Shown one piece after another: positions 14,192 through 21,016 of a stretch of DNA of 63,004 bases. The translations under genes were made by a program, and so were the position numbers. The stretch comes from CAYRGC01 sp964423795 (GTDB lineage Bacteria; Patescibacteriota; Gracilibacteria; Peribacterales; Peribacteraceae). The notes under the pieces were generated by a model. It did no database searches. It was not told the DNA's origin and saw only the letters and a program-made list of their open reading frames with translations. The stretch spans positions 1-63,004 of the forward strand of contig CAYRGC010000006.1 of assembly GCA_964423795.1 (NCBI GenBank), read 5' to 3'. Numbering within the stretch: position 1 is the first letter of the stretch; the number at the start of each line of letters is the position of its first letter.

Positions 14192-15343
14192 TCACAGCAT
14201 CGTTTCTTCTACCGCCCCCGTCGCGATCTTCTTTACGGCCTTCGTCTTCGCGGATTCGATCACGGCATCGAGCTGGGCGGCGGGGAGGGTTTGTCCGGAA
14301 CGCAGCTCATCGATCTTCGCGAACTGCTTGTCCAATTGGCGCTCGCGCGCGCCTACCAGTTCGTCGTAGGACTTCCCGACGGAGTCGAGGCGATCCTTCA
14401 CCGTGCCCATCTGGTCCTTGAACTTGTCCCATTGCAGCCGTGCGGACTGGAACGCGTCGAAGATCTCGCGCGAACGCGCCTGTGTGCTGAAGTTATCGAT
14501 GGACTGCCGGATGATGGCGAGGATCGCGTAGAGACTGAGAGGGGAGCAGAGGATCGTCTTGCCGCGCAGCGCTTCATCGATGAGCTCTCGATCGAACTCG
14601 TTGATGAACGCGAACACCTGCTCGTTCGGGACGAAGAGCAGCACGTAATCTACGGTGCCGTCCTCAGGGTTGATGTAGTCGCGGGTCTGCACTTCCTTCA
14701 GGCGCTTGCGGACGTCCTTGAGGAATTTCTCGCGGTATTCCTTCTTGTCTTTCTCGGTCTTGGCTTCCGTGTACAGCTGGTAATTGTTGAAGGGGAACTT
14801 CACGTCCATGTTCAGTCTCTGCTCGCCCGGGAGCATGAAGGTGAAGTCGGGCTTGGAACCCGTCTCGAGGATCGCCTGCTTGATGAAGTTGATGCCTTCG
14901 ACGAGTCCCGAGAGTCGCAGCACGTCTTCCGCCATGCGTTCTCCCCACTGGCCGCGACTGCTGTTGCTGGCGAGCGCGGTCTTGAGGCCTTCCGCGGAAC
15001 TCGCGAGGTCCTTGATGGCGACGGCCGCACTGTCGAGGCGTGTATCGATCTTCACGCTTCCTTTCTCCAGCTTATCCATGAGCTGCTCCACGCGGGTGAA
15101 TTCCTTGTTCATATTGTCGTGCATGGTCTTGAGCGTGCCGTCGATCACCTCCTTCTTTCCGGTGAGCTTCGTCTCGGCGAGTTTGAGGATGCTGTCCATC
15201 TGCTTCGGCATCATGCGCCCGGCGATGGATTCCGCGATGGCTTCCACGTCTTTCTCCGATTTCTTCGTAAGGAAACGTCCGACGGGAATGCCGAGAACGA
15301 CGCCGACCACGAGACCGATGAGAAGGGGGAGGAGCAGATCCAT
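14192..15343 (-). CDS. rmuC: RmuC-family DNA recombination protein
   Basis: A 383-residue RmuC homologue. The family is implicated in limiting rearrangements at inverted repeats and has a nuclease-like fold. An N-terminal membrane helix (residues 3-25) is followed by a long coiled coil (about 30-130). The core begins with the signature RGQWGE and contains PDFTFMLPGE, LNMDVKFPFNNYQLY and DYVLLFVPNEQVFAFI. The C-terminal ~100 residues are again coiled-coil. Length and order are normal. Downstream is the divergent-looking pcrA promoter; upstream lies a heptad repeat. Confidence 0.93.
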   Translation of the reverse strand: MDLLLPLLIGLVVGVVLGIPVGRFLTKKSEKDVEAIAESIAGRMMPKQMDSILKLAETKLTGKKEVIDGTLKTMHDNMNKEFTRVEQLMDKLEKGSVKIDTRLDSAAVAIKDLASSAEGLKTALASNSSRGQWGERMAEDVLRLSGLVEGINFIKQAILETGSKPDFTFMLPGEQRLNMDVKFPFNNYQLYTEAKTEKDKKEYREKFLKDVRKRLKEVQTRDYINPEDGTVDYVLLFVPNEQVFAFINEFDRELIDEALRGKTILCSPLSLYAILAIIRQSIDNFSTQARSREIFDAFQSARLQWDKFKDQMGTVKDRLDSVGKSYDELVGARERQLDKQFAKIDELRSGQTLPAAQLDAVIESAKTKAVKKIATGAVEETML

Positions 15344-15407
15344 GGCCGAGAGCCTACCCGGAGTTCCGAGACGCGCCAGGGGATCGGGTGGACGGACGTA
15401 TACCTCG

Positions 15408-15468
15408 GTTGCGAGTTACGAGTTGCGGGCTGCGGGAAGTCCCGTCTCCCGCAACCCGAAACCCGCAA
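15408..15468. repeat. Heptad inverted array
   Basis: The left arm has four 7-bp units (gttgcga, gttacga, gttgcgg, gctgcgg; 15408-15435). After a short loop, the right arm has four units beginning at 15441 (such as cccgcaa and cccgaaa) that are largely complementary. It lies between rmuC and rpsO, which are divergent. Confidence 0.9.
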
Positions 15469-15595
15469 CAAATCGGTGAAAAGGGACGTTTTCCCTTGAA
15501 ATGGGAGCGAATATCCTTAAACTTCCCTCCCGCGTCCGCGCTCTCCTTGTGGAATACCCCTGGAGCGCCCGGCGCTAACTTCTTTTTCCTGCCCT

Positions 15596-15865
15596 ATGGC
15601 CATCAAGCGCTCGTCCAAGAAGACCCTTATCACCAAGCACCGCACCCACGACAAGGACACGGGTTCGCCCCAGGTCCAGGTCGCCCTTCTCACGAAGGAG
15701 ATCAAGCTCCTCACCGATCACCTCGGCGAGCACAAGAAGGACCAGTCGGCCCGCCGCGGCCTCCTCGCGAAGGTCGCCAAGCGCCGCAAGCTCCTCACGT
15801 ACCTCAAGATGAACAAGCCCGAGCAGTACCAAAAGGTGCTCGAGAGCCACAAGCTCAAGAAGTAA
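15596..15865 (+). CDS. rpsO: 30S ribosomal protein S15
   Basis: An 89-residue protein that binds the three-way junction of 16S rRNA during small-subunit assembly. It has the full family pattern: HDKDTGSPQVQVALLTKEIKLLTDHL (loop and helix contacting rRNA), then HKKDQSARRGLLAKVAKRRKLLTYLK. Length is standard. There is no clear Shine-Dalgarno site. A terminator follows 20 nt after the stop, so it appears monocistronic. A possible promoter is ttgaaa at 15496 with ttaaac 15 bp on. Confidence 0.97.
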   Translation: MAIKRSSKKTLITKHRTHDKDTGSPQVQVALLTKEIKLLTDHLGEHKKDQSARRGLLAKVAKRRKLLTYLKMNKPEQYQKVLESHKLKK

Positions 15866-15882
15866 CGCCGTCATTCCGATCG

Positions 15883-15917
15883 AAAGGGCCGCCGTCGCAC
15901 GACGCGGTCCTTTTTTT
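15883..15917 (+). terminator. rpsO terminator
   Basis: aaagggccgc (15883-15892) pairs with gcggtccttt (15904-15913, one G-U), followed by a T-run. Confidence 0.85.
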
Positions 15918-15931
15918 CTTGTCATGATGAG

Positions 15932-15951
15932 GGCGGGCCTTCCGGCCCGCC
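15932..15951. repeat. Short GC palindrome
   Basis: ggcgggcc, loop ttcc, ggcccgcc: a perfect 8-bp stem between rpsO and the YerC-like gene. It resembles other dispersed gcggg/cccgc palindromes at 22900 and 58313. Confidence 0.7.
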
Positions 15952-15969
15952 GAAGAGTAGGATGTGCCC

Positions 15970-16251
15970 ATGGCCGCCCCTGATCGCGAACTCTACCGGC
16001 TCTTCGCCTCCATCGATGACGTGGACGAAGCCGAAATGCTTCTCAAGGACATTCTCACGCCCCAGGAGCTCGATTCCCTCGCCGAGCGCTGGGAGCTGAT
16101 CCAGGCCCTCGCTTCCGGCATCCCGCAGCGGAAGATCGCGGAGAAGTACGGCGTCAGCATCAGCAAGATCACGCGCGGTTCGCGCATGCTCCAGTACGGC
16201 ACCGGCGGGTTCGAACATTTCCTTCGCAAGCTGGCCAACAGGAAGAAGTGA
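15970..16251 (+). CDS. YerC/YecD-family TrpR-like DNA-binding protein
   Basis: A small helix-turn-helix protein of 93 residues related to the Trp repressor fold. After a short lead, the segment LTPQELDSLAERWELIQALASGIPQRKIAEKYGVSISKITRGSRML matches the TrpR/YerC HTH, with the recognition helix at VSISKITRGS. The ATG at 15970 is preferred to an upstream GTG at 15964. YerC proteins have unclear targets and may not bind tryptophan. It is a candidate regulator for the aromatic genes near 6-9 kb, but that link is speculation. Confidence 0.85.
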   Translation: MAAPDRELYRLFASIDDVDEAEMLLKDILTPQELDSLAERWELIQALASGIPQRKIAEKYGVSISKITRGSRMLQYGTGGFEHFLRKLANRKK

Positions 16252-16327
16252 AAAAGAAGGAAGGAGTCACTTGCGTCGCCGTGCGCGTGATGTAATGATG
16301 TAGCGGTACATCAGTTCCTCCTTTCCT

Positions 16328-16567
16328 ATGTCTCACTCCGTGGAATCTCCCGTCGATGATGCCGTTGACGCTCAAGTCGCACGACCTTCCTTGAAAGAAC
16401 AGGTGCGCGCCATGGCGGCAGCACTGCAAGACGGCGGTCCTGACGTCGATGGGCCTCAAATTCTCGCGTATTTGCGAAACACCCTGAAGCCGGCGGTGCA
16501 AAAGACGGTCGAGCAGAACGTCGAAACGTATCGCGCCTGGTTCCAGGCGTTCTTGCGGCTCCTCTGA
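16328..16567 (+). CDS. Hypothetical protein, 79 aa
   Basis: A small acidic-to-neutral helical protein containing LKEQVRAMAAALQDGGPDVDGPQILAYLRNTL and ending AWFQAFLRLL. There are no membrane helices, cysteines or known motif. It is flanked by a pyrimidine-rich leader and a strong terminator, so it is an independent unit. No function can be offered. Confidence 0.5.
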   Translation: MSHSVESPVDDAVDAQVARPSLKEQVRAMAAALQDGGPDVDGPQILAYLRNTLKPAVQKTVEQNVETYRAWFQAFLRLL

Positions 16568-16587
16568 TCGATATCCCGGCAAAAAAA

Positions 16588-16619
16588 GAAGCTCCTTTCC
16601 CGAAAGGGGCTTCATTTTT
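16588..16619 (+). terminator. Intrinsic terminator
   Basis: gaagctccttt and aaaggggcttc form a near-perfect stem, followed by aTTTTT. Confidence 0.85.
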
Positions 16620-16704
16620 GCGTTCTTTTGCGATAGACTGTGTCCAGTTCCTTCCCTTCGTCGCTCCGTCCGCCCCTGGGTTTACGTTCCGTCCTTTGAT
16701 CCCG

Positions 16705-16736
16705 GTGCCATCCTTCGACTCCGCTCAGGATGACAC
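16705..16736. repeat. Dispersed palindromic repeat
   Basis: ggtgccatcc, then ttcgactccgctca, then ggatgacacc: an imperfect inverted repeat of the family that recurs at 13284, 24424, 25765, 31671 and 38288. Confidence 0.8.
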
Positions 16737-16782
16737 CGACGAAGAACGAAATGTGAATCCATCCGCGTGACGATGAAGACCA

Positions 16783-16808
16783 AAGGAAGGGGCTTCCTTA
16801 TTTTCTTT
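16783..16808 (+). terminator. Terminator-like hairpin in the pnp leader
   Basis: aaggaag (16783-16789), ggg loop, cttcctt (16793-16799), then aTTTTcTTT. It is 59 nt before the pnp ATG, with another dispersed repeat (accgagcgtagtcgaggt) between. Possible premature-termination or processing site for pnp autocontrol. Confidence 0.55.
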
Positions 16809-16866
16809 GCTTACGCTCGGACTCGATCGTGTCATACCGAGCGTAGTCGAGGTACCCCTCATTATC

Positions 16867-19110
16867 ATGCTGCAGCCGCAGAAAGAATATTCCCTCGAGC
16901 TTGGGGACAAGAAGCTCGTCGTCAAGATCGGAGGCATCGCCGAGCAGGCGAACGCCACCGCCCTCTGCCAACTCGGCGACACCGTCGCCATGGGCAACGT
17001 CACCGTGAGCACGAAAGCTCGCGATAACGTCGATTTCCTGCCTCTCCAGGTGGTCTTCCAGGAGAAGTTCTACGCCGGAGGCAAGATCGCGGGTTCGCGC
17101 TTCCGCAAGCGCGAAGGCCGCCCCTCCGACGACTTCGTCCTCCTCGGACGCGTCGTGGACCGCGGACTCCGCCCGATGTTCCCGAAGTCCCTGCATAACG
17201 ACATCCAGGTCTTCTGCACCGTCCTCAGCTACGACTTCGAGAACGAGTACGACATCGCGGCCGCCAACGCCGCGAACCTCGCCGTGGCGATCTCCGATTG
17301 CCCCTGCGACGGCCCGCTCGCGACGGTCCGCGTCGGCATGATCGGCGGCGAGCTCGTCCTCAACCCCACCCGCGAGGCCCGCACGAAGGGCGACCTCGAC
17401 ATGTTCGTCACCGCCTCCCTCGAGCGCGTCGTGATGATCGAGGCCGGCGCCAACCAGGTGCCGGAGGCGGAGGTGCTCAAGGCCATCGAATTCGGCAAGA
17501 AGTGGGCCCAGAAGATCGCCCGCTTCTTCGCTGACATCCAGAAGGAGGTGGGCAAGAAGAAGTTCGAGGCCACGCCCGACTTCTTCCACCAGGAGGCTTA
17601 CGACTTTCTCAAGGCGTGGTCCCTCCCCGAGATCACCAAGGCCGTGAAGACGCACATGCGCAAGAACGAGCGCCGCGCGGTCTTCAGCAAGCTCATGGAG
17701 GACGCCAAGGCGAAGCTCGCCGAGAAGTTTCCGGCGAAGGTCGGCGACGAGGCGGGCGAGGAGCTGGCCGCCGAGCTCGAGAAGAACGCCGGCAAGTTCA
17801 TCGACAAGATCATCAAGGCCGAAGTGCGCCGCCTCGTCCTTGAGGAGGGCGTCCGCATGAGCAGCCGCAAGGTGGACCAGATCCGAGAGCTTGGCGCGAT
17901 GATCGACATCCTCCCGAACCGCGTCCACGGCTCCGCGCTCTTCGAGCGCGGCGAGACGCAGGGCCTCACCACCTGCACGCTCGGCGCCCCCGGCGACCAG
18001 CAGCTCGTGGAGGGCATGGAGGGCGAGCATAAGCTCCGTTACATGCATCACTACAACTTCCCGCCGTTCTCGGTGGGCGAGACGAGCAACCGTCTCATGG
18101 TGGGCAACCGCGAGATCGGCCACGGCAACCTCGCCCAGCGCGGTATCGAGCCCGTGCTCCCGAAGCAGGAAGACTTCCCCTATACGATCCGCACCGTCAC
18201 CGAGATCCTGAGCAGCAACGGCTCGAGCTCCATGGCCGCCACCTGCGGCTCCACGCTCGCGCTCATGGCGGCCGGCGTGCCGATCTCGGCTCCCGTCTCG
18301 GCCATCGCGCTCGGTCTCATGTCCGACGAATCGAAGGGCAAGTACGTGATCCTCACCGACCTCCAGGACGAGGAGGACTTCGGCGGCGACATGGACTTCA
18401 AGGTCACCGGCACGGAGAAGGGCGTCACGGCCATCCAGATGGACATCAAGATCAAGGGGCTGCCGGATAACGTCTTCGTGGAGGCGCTCGAGAAGGCCAA
18501 GACGGGCCGCGCCCAGGTGCTCAAGGTGATGCTCGCGGCCATCAAGGAGCCCCGCAAGGAGATGAGCCCGTACGCCCCGCGCATCGAGACGATCCAGATC
18601 GATCCGGAGGACATCCGCCTCGTCATCGGCAAGGGCGGCGAGACCATCCAGAAGATCACGGGAGAGCTCGGCGTCGAGATCGACATCGAGGACTCCGGCC
18701 TCGTCTTCGTCACCGCGCTTAACGGCGACGCCATGGCCAAGGCCAAGGCCTGGATCCAGGGCATCGTCGAGAAGCCCGAGGTGGGCAAGAAGTACAAGGG
18801 CAAGGTGGTCCGCATCATCGACGGCGTCGGCGCCATCGTGGAGTTCCTCCCGGGCAAGGACGCGATGGTCCACATCTCCGAGCTCCAGTGGAAGCGCACC
18901 GAGCGCGTCGAGGACGTGCTCCAGATGGGTCAGGAAGTCGAAGCGATCTGCATCGAGTACGATGCGGTCGAAGGCAAGACGCGCCTCTCCCTCAAGCAGA
19001 TGACGCCTCCGCCCGAGGGCTACGTGCCCCCGGCTCCCCGCGGCGGCGGCTTCGGCGGGCCCCGCAGGGGTCCTCCGGGCGGCGGTTTCAACCGCGGGCC
19101 GCGCCGCTGA
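16867..19110 (+). CDS. pnp: Polyribonucleotide nucleotidyltransferase (PNPase)
   Basis: A 747-residue 3'-5' phosphorolytic exoribonuclease of the RNA degradation machinery. Two RNase PH domains flank a helical region, and the second contains TCGSTLALMAAGVPI with the active-site region. A KH domain follows (IRLVIGKGGETIQKITGELGVEIDI), then an S1 domain (GKVVRIIDGVGAIVEFLPG). The last ~35 residues form a Pro/Gly/Arg-rich tail (RGGGF, RRGPPGGG) that may bind RNA. ATG 16867 gives the standard MLQPQKEYSLELGDKKL start; the upstream in-frame extension is repeat sequence. Confidence 0.97.
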   Translation: MLQPQKEYSLELGDKKLVVKIGGIAEQANATALCQLGDTVAMGNVTVSTKARDNVDFLPLQVVFQEKFYAGGKIAGSRFRKREGRPSDDFVLLGRVVDRGLRPMFPKSLHNDIQVFCTVLSYDFENEYDIAAANAANLAVAISDCPCDGPLATVRVGMIGGELVLNPTREARTKGDLDMFVTASLERVVMIEAGANQVPEAEVLKAIEFGKKWAQKIARFFADIQKEVGKKKFEATPDFFHQEAYDFLKAWSLPEITKAVKTHMRKNERRAVFSKLMEDAKAKLAEKFPAKVGDEAGEELAAELEKNAGKFIDKIIKAEVRRLVLEEGVRMSSRKVDQIRELGAMIDILPNRVHGSALFERGETQGLTTCTLGAPGDQQLVEGMEGEHKLRYMHHYNFPPFSVGETSNRLMVGNREIGHGNLAQRGIEPVLPKQEDFPYTIRTVTEILSSNGSSSMAATCGSTLALMAAGVPISAPVSAIALGLMSDESKGKYVILTDLQDEEDFGGDMDFKVTGTEKGVTAIQMDIKIKGLPDNVFVEALEKAKTGRAQVLKVMLAAIKEPRKEMSPYAPRIETIQIDPEDIRLVIGKGGETIQKITGELGVEIDIEDSGLVFVTALNGDAMAKAKAWIQGIVEKPEVGKKYKGKVVRIIDGVGAIVEFLPGKDAMVHISELQWKRTERVEDVLQMGQEVEAICIEYDAVEGKTRLSLKQMTPPPEGYVPPAPRGGGFGGPRRGPPGGGFNRGPRR

Positions 19111-19130
19111 GACCTAACCTCGTTGGTGAA

Positions 19131-19157
19131 AAAAGGGGCCGAAAGCCCCTTTTCTTT
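19131..19157 (+). terminator. pnp terminator
   Basis: aaaaggggc (19131-19139), loop cgaaa, gcccctttt (19145-19153), then T/C-rich sequence. Confidence 0.85.
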
Positions 19158-19193
19158 GGCCCGAGGGTGTATCATGCGTCACCCCTTTTCCCC

Positions 19194-19640
19194 ATGCCAA
19201 ACGACGTTCCCTCCGACGGCATCACCGCTCTTTCTCCGATCGAGCGCAAGACGCGCCCGGATGTCCCCGAGAGTCATGCGGAGGTGAACATCAGCCGGGG
19301 TACGGGCGTCTACAAGTGGCTGCTTGCCGGGGCGCTCGCGATCGGCGCCGGCGGCTTTTACGGCGGCACGAAGGTCGCCGATCACCGTGCGACCGCCGAG
19401 GCCGTCGAGGCGTACGACAAGGCGCTCCGGGCGCTCGAGAAGGGAGACGCGGAAATCGCGGAGCGAATCGTGGACAAGCGCGGCATCCTGAACAATGATG
19501 AGAAGGCGGTCCTGCTTGTCGGCATCGAGGCTTCCCTCCGCCGTCACGAGCCCGTGATCGCCCGGTCGAAAGAGCTTTCGCTCAAGGCGCGTGAACTCAC
19601 GCTCCGGATCGCCGACGCGAAGAAGATGTTACGACGCTGA
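19194..19640 (+). CDS. Hypothetical single-pass membrane protein, 148 aa
   Basis: Start is the ATG at 19194, just after the pnp terminator. Residues ~1-38 are cytoplasmic and polar, followed by one helix (YKWLLAGALAIGAGGFYGGT, ~40-60). A long helical, charged tail follows (AVEAYDKALRALEKGDAEIAERI, then RSKELSLKARELTLRIADAKKMLRR), likely coiled-coil. No family is recognised. Its 3' end overlaps the convergent FmdB-like gene by 12 nt. Confidence 0.6.
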   Translation: MPNDVPSDGITALSPIERKTRPDVPESHAEVNISRGTGVYKWLLAGALAIGAGGFYGGTKVADHRATAEAVEAYDKALRALEKGDAEIAERIVDKRGILNNDEKAVLLVGIEASLRRHEPVIARSKELSLKARELTLRIADAKKMLRR

Positions 19641-19919
19641 GCCCTTCGACAGTTGGTCGGGTTTCGTCTCCGGCGCTTTCGATTCTTTGACGGTCTCCGA
19701 CACCTTTTCCCCCTTTGTGCCCTTTTCAACCTTTTGAACCTTTCGACTGTCCGTCTTGTACCAGCCGTCGCCCTTGAAGACGATCGTCGGCGGGGAGAAG
19801 ACCTTCTCCGTCTTCTTGCCCTTGCAGGCGGGGCACGGGGGATTCTCCTTCGAGCCGAAGGGTCGCGAGAACTCGAAGACGGCCTTGCACTTCGCGCACT
19901 CAAAATCGAAGGTGGGCAT
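19629..19919 (-). CDS. FmdB-family zinc-ribbon protein
   Basis: A 96-residue protein with the FmdB/CxxC regulatory-family pattern: MPTFDFECAKCKAVFEF, PPCPACKGKKTEKVFSPPTIVFKGDGWYKTD. Two CxxC pairs (ECAKC, PCPAC) make a single zinc ribbon, followed by a Lys/Glu-rich disordered tail. The family is widespread and of unknown function. The end of the gene overlaps the convergent neighbour. Confidence 0.88.
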   Translation of the reverse strand: MPTFDFECAKCKAVFEFSRPFGSKENPPCPACKGKKTEKVFSPPTIVFKGDGWYKTDSRKVQKVEKGTKGEKVSETVKESKAPETKPDQLSKGSAS

Positions 19920-19974
19920 GAGGCTATTTTAGCATCCTGAGAGCGGGGATACTTCCCCGCGACCTCGGCAGACC

Positions 19975-20208
19975 TCAGCCGAGCACCTTCTCGTACGCCT
20001 TCCGGAACAGGAAGATGCCGCCGCCGATCACGGCGAGCGCGCCGAGGCCATAAGCCACGTTCACGCCGGTGAAAGGCAGCGGGGCCTCGAGGACATTCAC
20101 GGTCGTGTTGACCGCGCCGCTGAGGAATTCGCTGAGAACGTGGGTCTCGCGGCGTTCGCGAAACGCGTACGGAGAGGGGAATCGTTGCATGGTCGGGGGA
20201 AGGGGCAT
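19975..20208 (-). CDS. Small LPxTG-like membrane/surface protein, 77 aa
   Basis: The C-terminus reads LPFTG, then a ~20-residue hydrophobic stretch and a basic RKAYEKVLG tail. This is the architecture of a sortase sorting signal. The N-terminal ~45 residues are polar, without an obvious signal peptide. Start may be the ATG at 20208 or at 20190. The ATG at 20208 lies 1 nt after the upstream stop, so the two are coupled. It could equally be a simple tail-anchored protein; no sortase gene is in this window. Confidence 0.5.
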   Translation of the reverse strand: MPLPPTMQRFPSPYAFRERRETHVLSEFLSGAVNTTVNVLEAPLPFTGVNVAYGLGALAVIGGGIFLFRKAYEKVLG

Positions 20209-20209
20209 G

Positions 20210-20671
20210 TCAAAGGGGAAGGGCTTGCTCGCTCATGAGCGCCTGAACCTGCGATCGGGTCGCGTGGTTGTAGCCTTGGTGGAACCCGCCGACGAGGTCG
20301 ATGGCGTCCATCGGAATGCCCGAGATGCCGCGGAATACGTCGCTTGCCGCGCGCAGAGGATGGAGCGTCACCACGTCATTCAAGAATTCCTTCGTGTCCC
20401 GCACGATGCGGCCTGCGGGGCCCTGCGGAGGTTCCACTTTCTTGTCGACGAGGCCAGCCCAGAGCTGATCGGTTCCCTCGAAGAACAAACTTGATGCCCC
20501 GCCGACGACGCCGAGTCCCTTCTGCAGCGCGTCACCGTTCTTGATAGCGCCCCCGTACTCCTTCTTTACATCGTTCCAGTACTCCTTCACGTTCGGGCCC
20601 ATCTCCCGGAAGAAGGAGAGAAGGCGATGTTCCGCCGGTGGCAAGTTCGCGAATCGCACGGTGATAATCAT
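20210..20671 (-). CDS. Hypothetical protein, 153 aa
   Basis: With the ATG at 20671 the protein has an N-terminal stretch (IITVRFANLPPAEHRLLSFFREMGP). A helical middle contains EYWNDVKKEYGGAIKNGDALQKGLGVVGG, followed by SGIPMDAIDLVGGFHQGYNHATRSQ. No membrane helix is certain and no family is recognised. It is directly followed by the small LPFTG protein, suggesting a two-gene unit, perhaps surface-related. A strong inverted repeat lies just upstream. Confidence 0.5.
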   Translation of the reverse strand: MIITVRFANLPPAEHRLLSFFREMGPNVKEYWNDVKKEYGGAIKNGDALQKGLGVVGGASSLFFEGTDQLWAGLVDKKVEPPQGPAGRIVRDTKEFLNDVVTLHPLRAASDVFRGISGIPMDAIDLVGGFHQGYNHATRSQVQALMSEQALPL

Positions 20672-20697
20672 GAGAGAAACGAAGTTTCGCGCATAGC

Positions 20698-20778
20698 AAA
20701 ATGTCGCCGTTCTTCGACGAAGCGCAGCTTTTCCCTTCGGGGAGCGCCGCTCGCGGGGCATGCGAAGTGCGACATTTT
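20698..20778. repeat. Inverted repeat between divergent genes
   Basis: aaaatgtcgc (20698-20707) and gcgacatttt (20769-20778) are perfect 10-bp arms ~60 nt apart, between the start of the 153-aa gene (left) and the valS promoter (right). It may be an operator or a cruciform-forming element. Confidence 0.6.
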
Positions 20779-20789
20779 TCGAATTTCCC

Positions 20790-20818
20790 TTGCATTCGCG
20801 AAATCCGCGACGTATAAA
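20790..20818 (+). promoter_or_regulatory. valS promoter
   Basis: TTGCAT (20790-20795) and TATAAA (20813-20818) with a 17-bp spacer. Transcription would start near 20825, about 190 nt before valS. Confidence 0.75.
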
Positions 20819-20820
20819 TT

Positions 20821-20900
20821 GCGGGTTCCGCGGAAACGCGGACCCGCTCTTTCTCTCTCTCGAACGGCCGCCCCTGTCAAAAGGGAACGGTCGTTTTTTT
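20821..20900 (+). promoter_or_regulatory. Structured valS leader with intrinsic terminator
   Basis: A GC-rich hairpin with GAAA tetraloop (20821-20847) lies at the expected RNA 5' end. The terminator follows: aacggccg (20863-20870) with cggtcgtt (20888-20895), extended by ccct/aggg inside, and seven T to 20900. The gene begins 117 nt later. No T-box sequence (AGGGUGGNACCGCG) is visible. Confidence 0.65.
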
Positions 20901-20903
20901 ATG

Positions 20904-20966
20904 CCTCCACCCCCGACCCCTCCTCCAGTGGAGGAGAGGTGCGAGCCGCAGCGAGCGGGGTGGAGG
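20904..20966. repeat. Nested palindromic element in the valS leader
   Basis: The outer stem is cctccacccc (20904-20913) with ggggtggagg (20957-20966). The inner hairpin is ctcctcca/tggaggag (20920-20936). Between them lies a gtgcgagccgcagcgag-like string. It may be a dispersed repeat rather than a specific regulator. Confidence 0.7.
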
Positions 20967-21016
20967 TATTTCAGATCCTCTTCCCGTTATCGCTGTTTTT
21001 CGCTTAGGATAGGCAC

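Noticed and set aside
20821..21016. T-box riboswitch upstream of valS
   Set aside because: No AGGGUGGNACCGCG motif and no specifier-loop-like stem I; only a tetraloop hairpin and a terminator are present.
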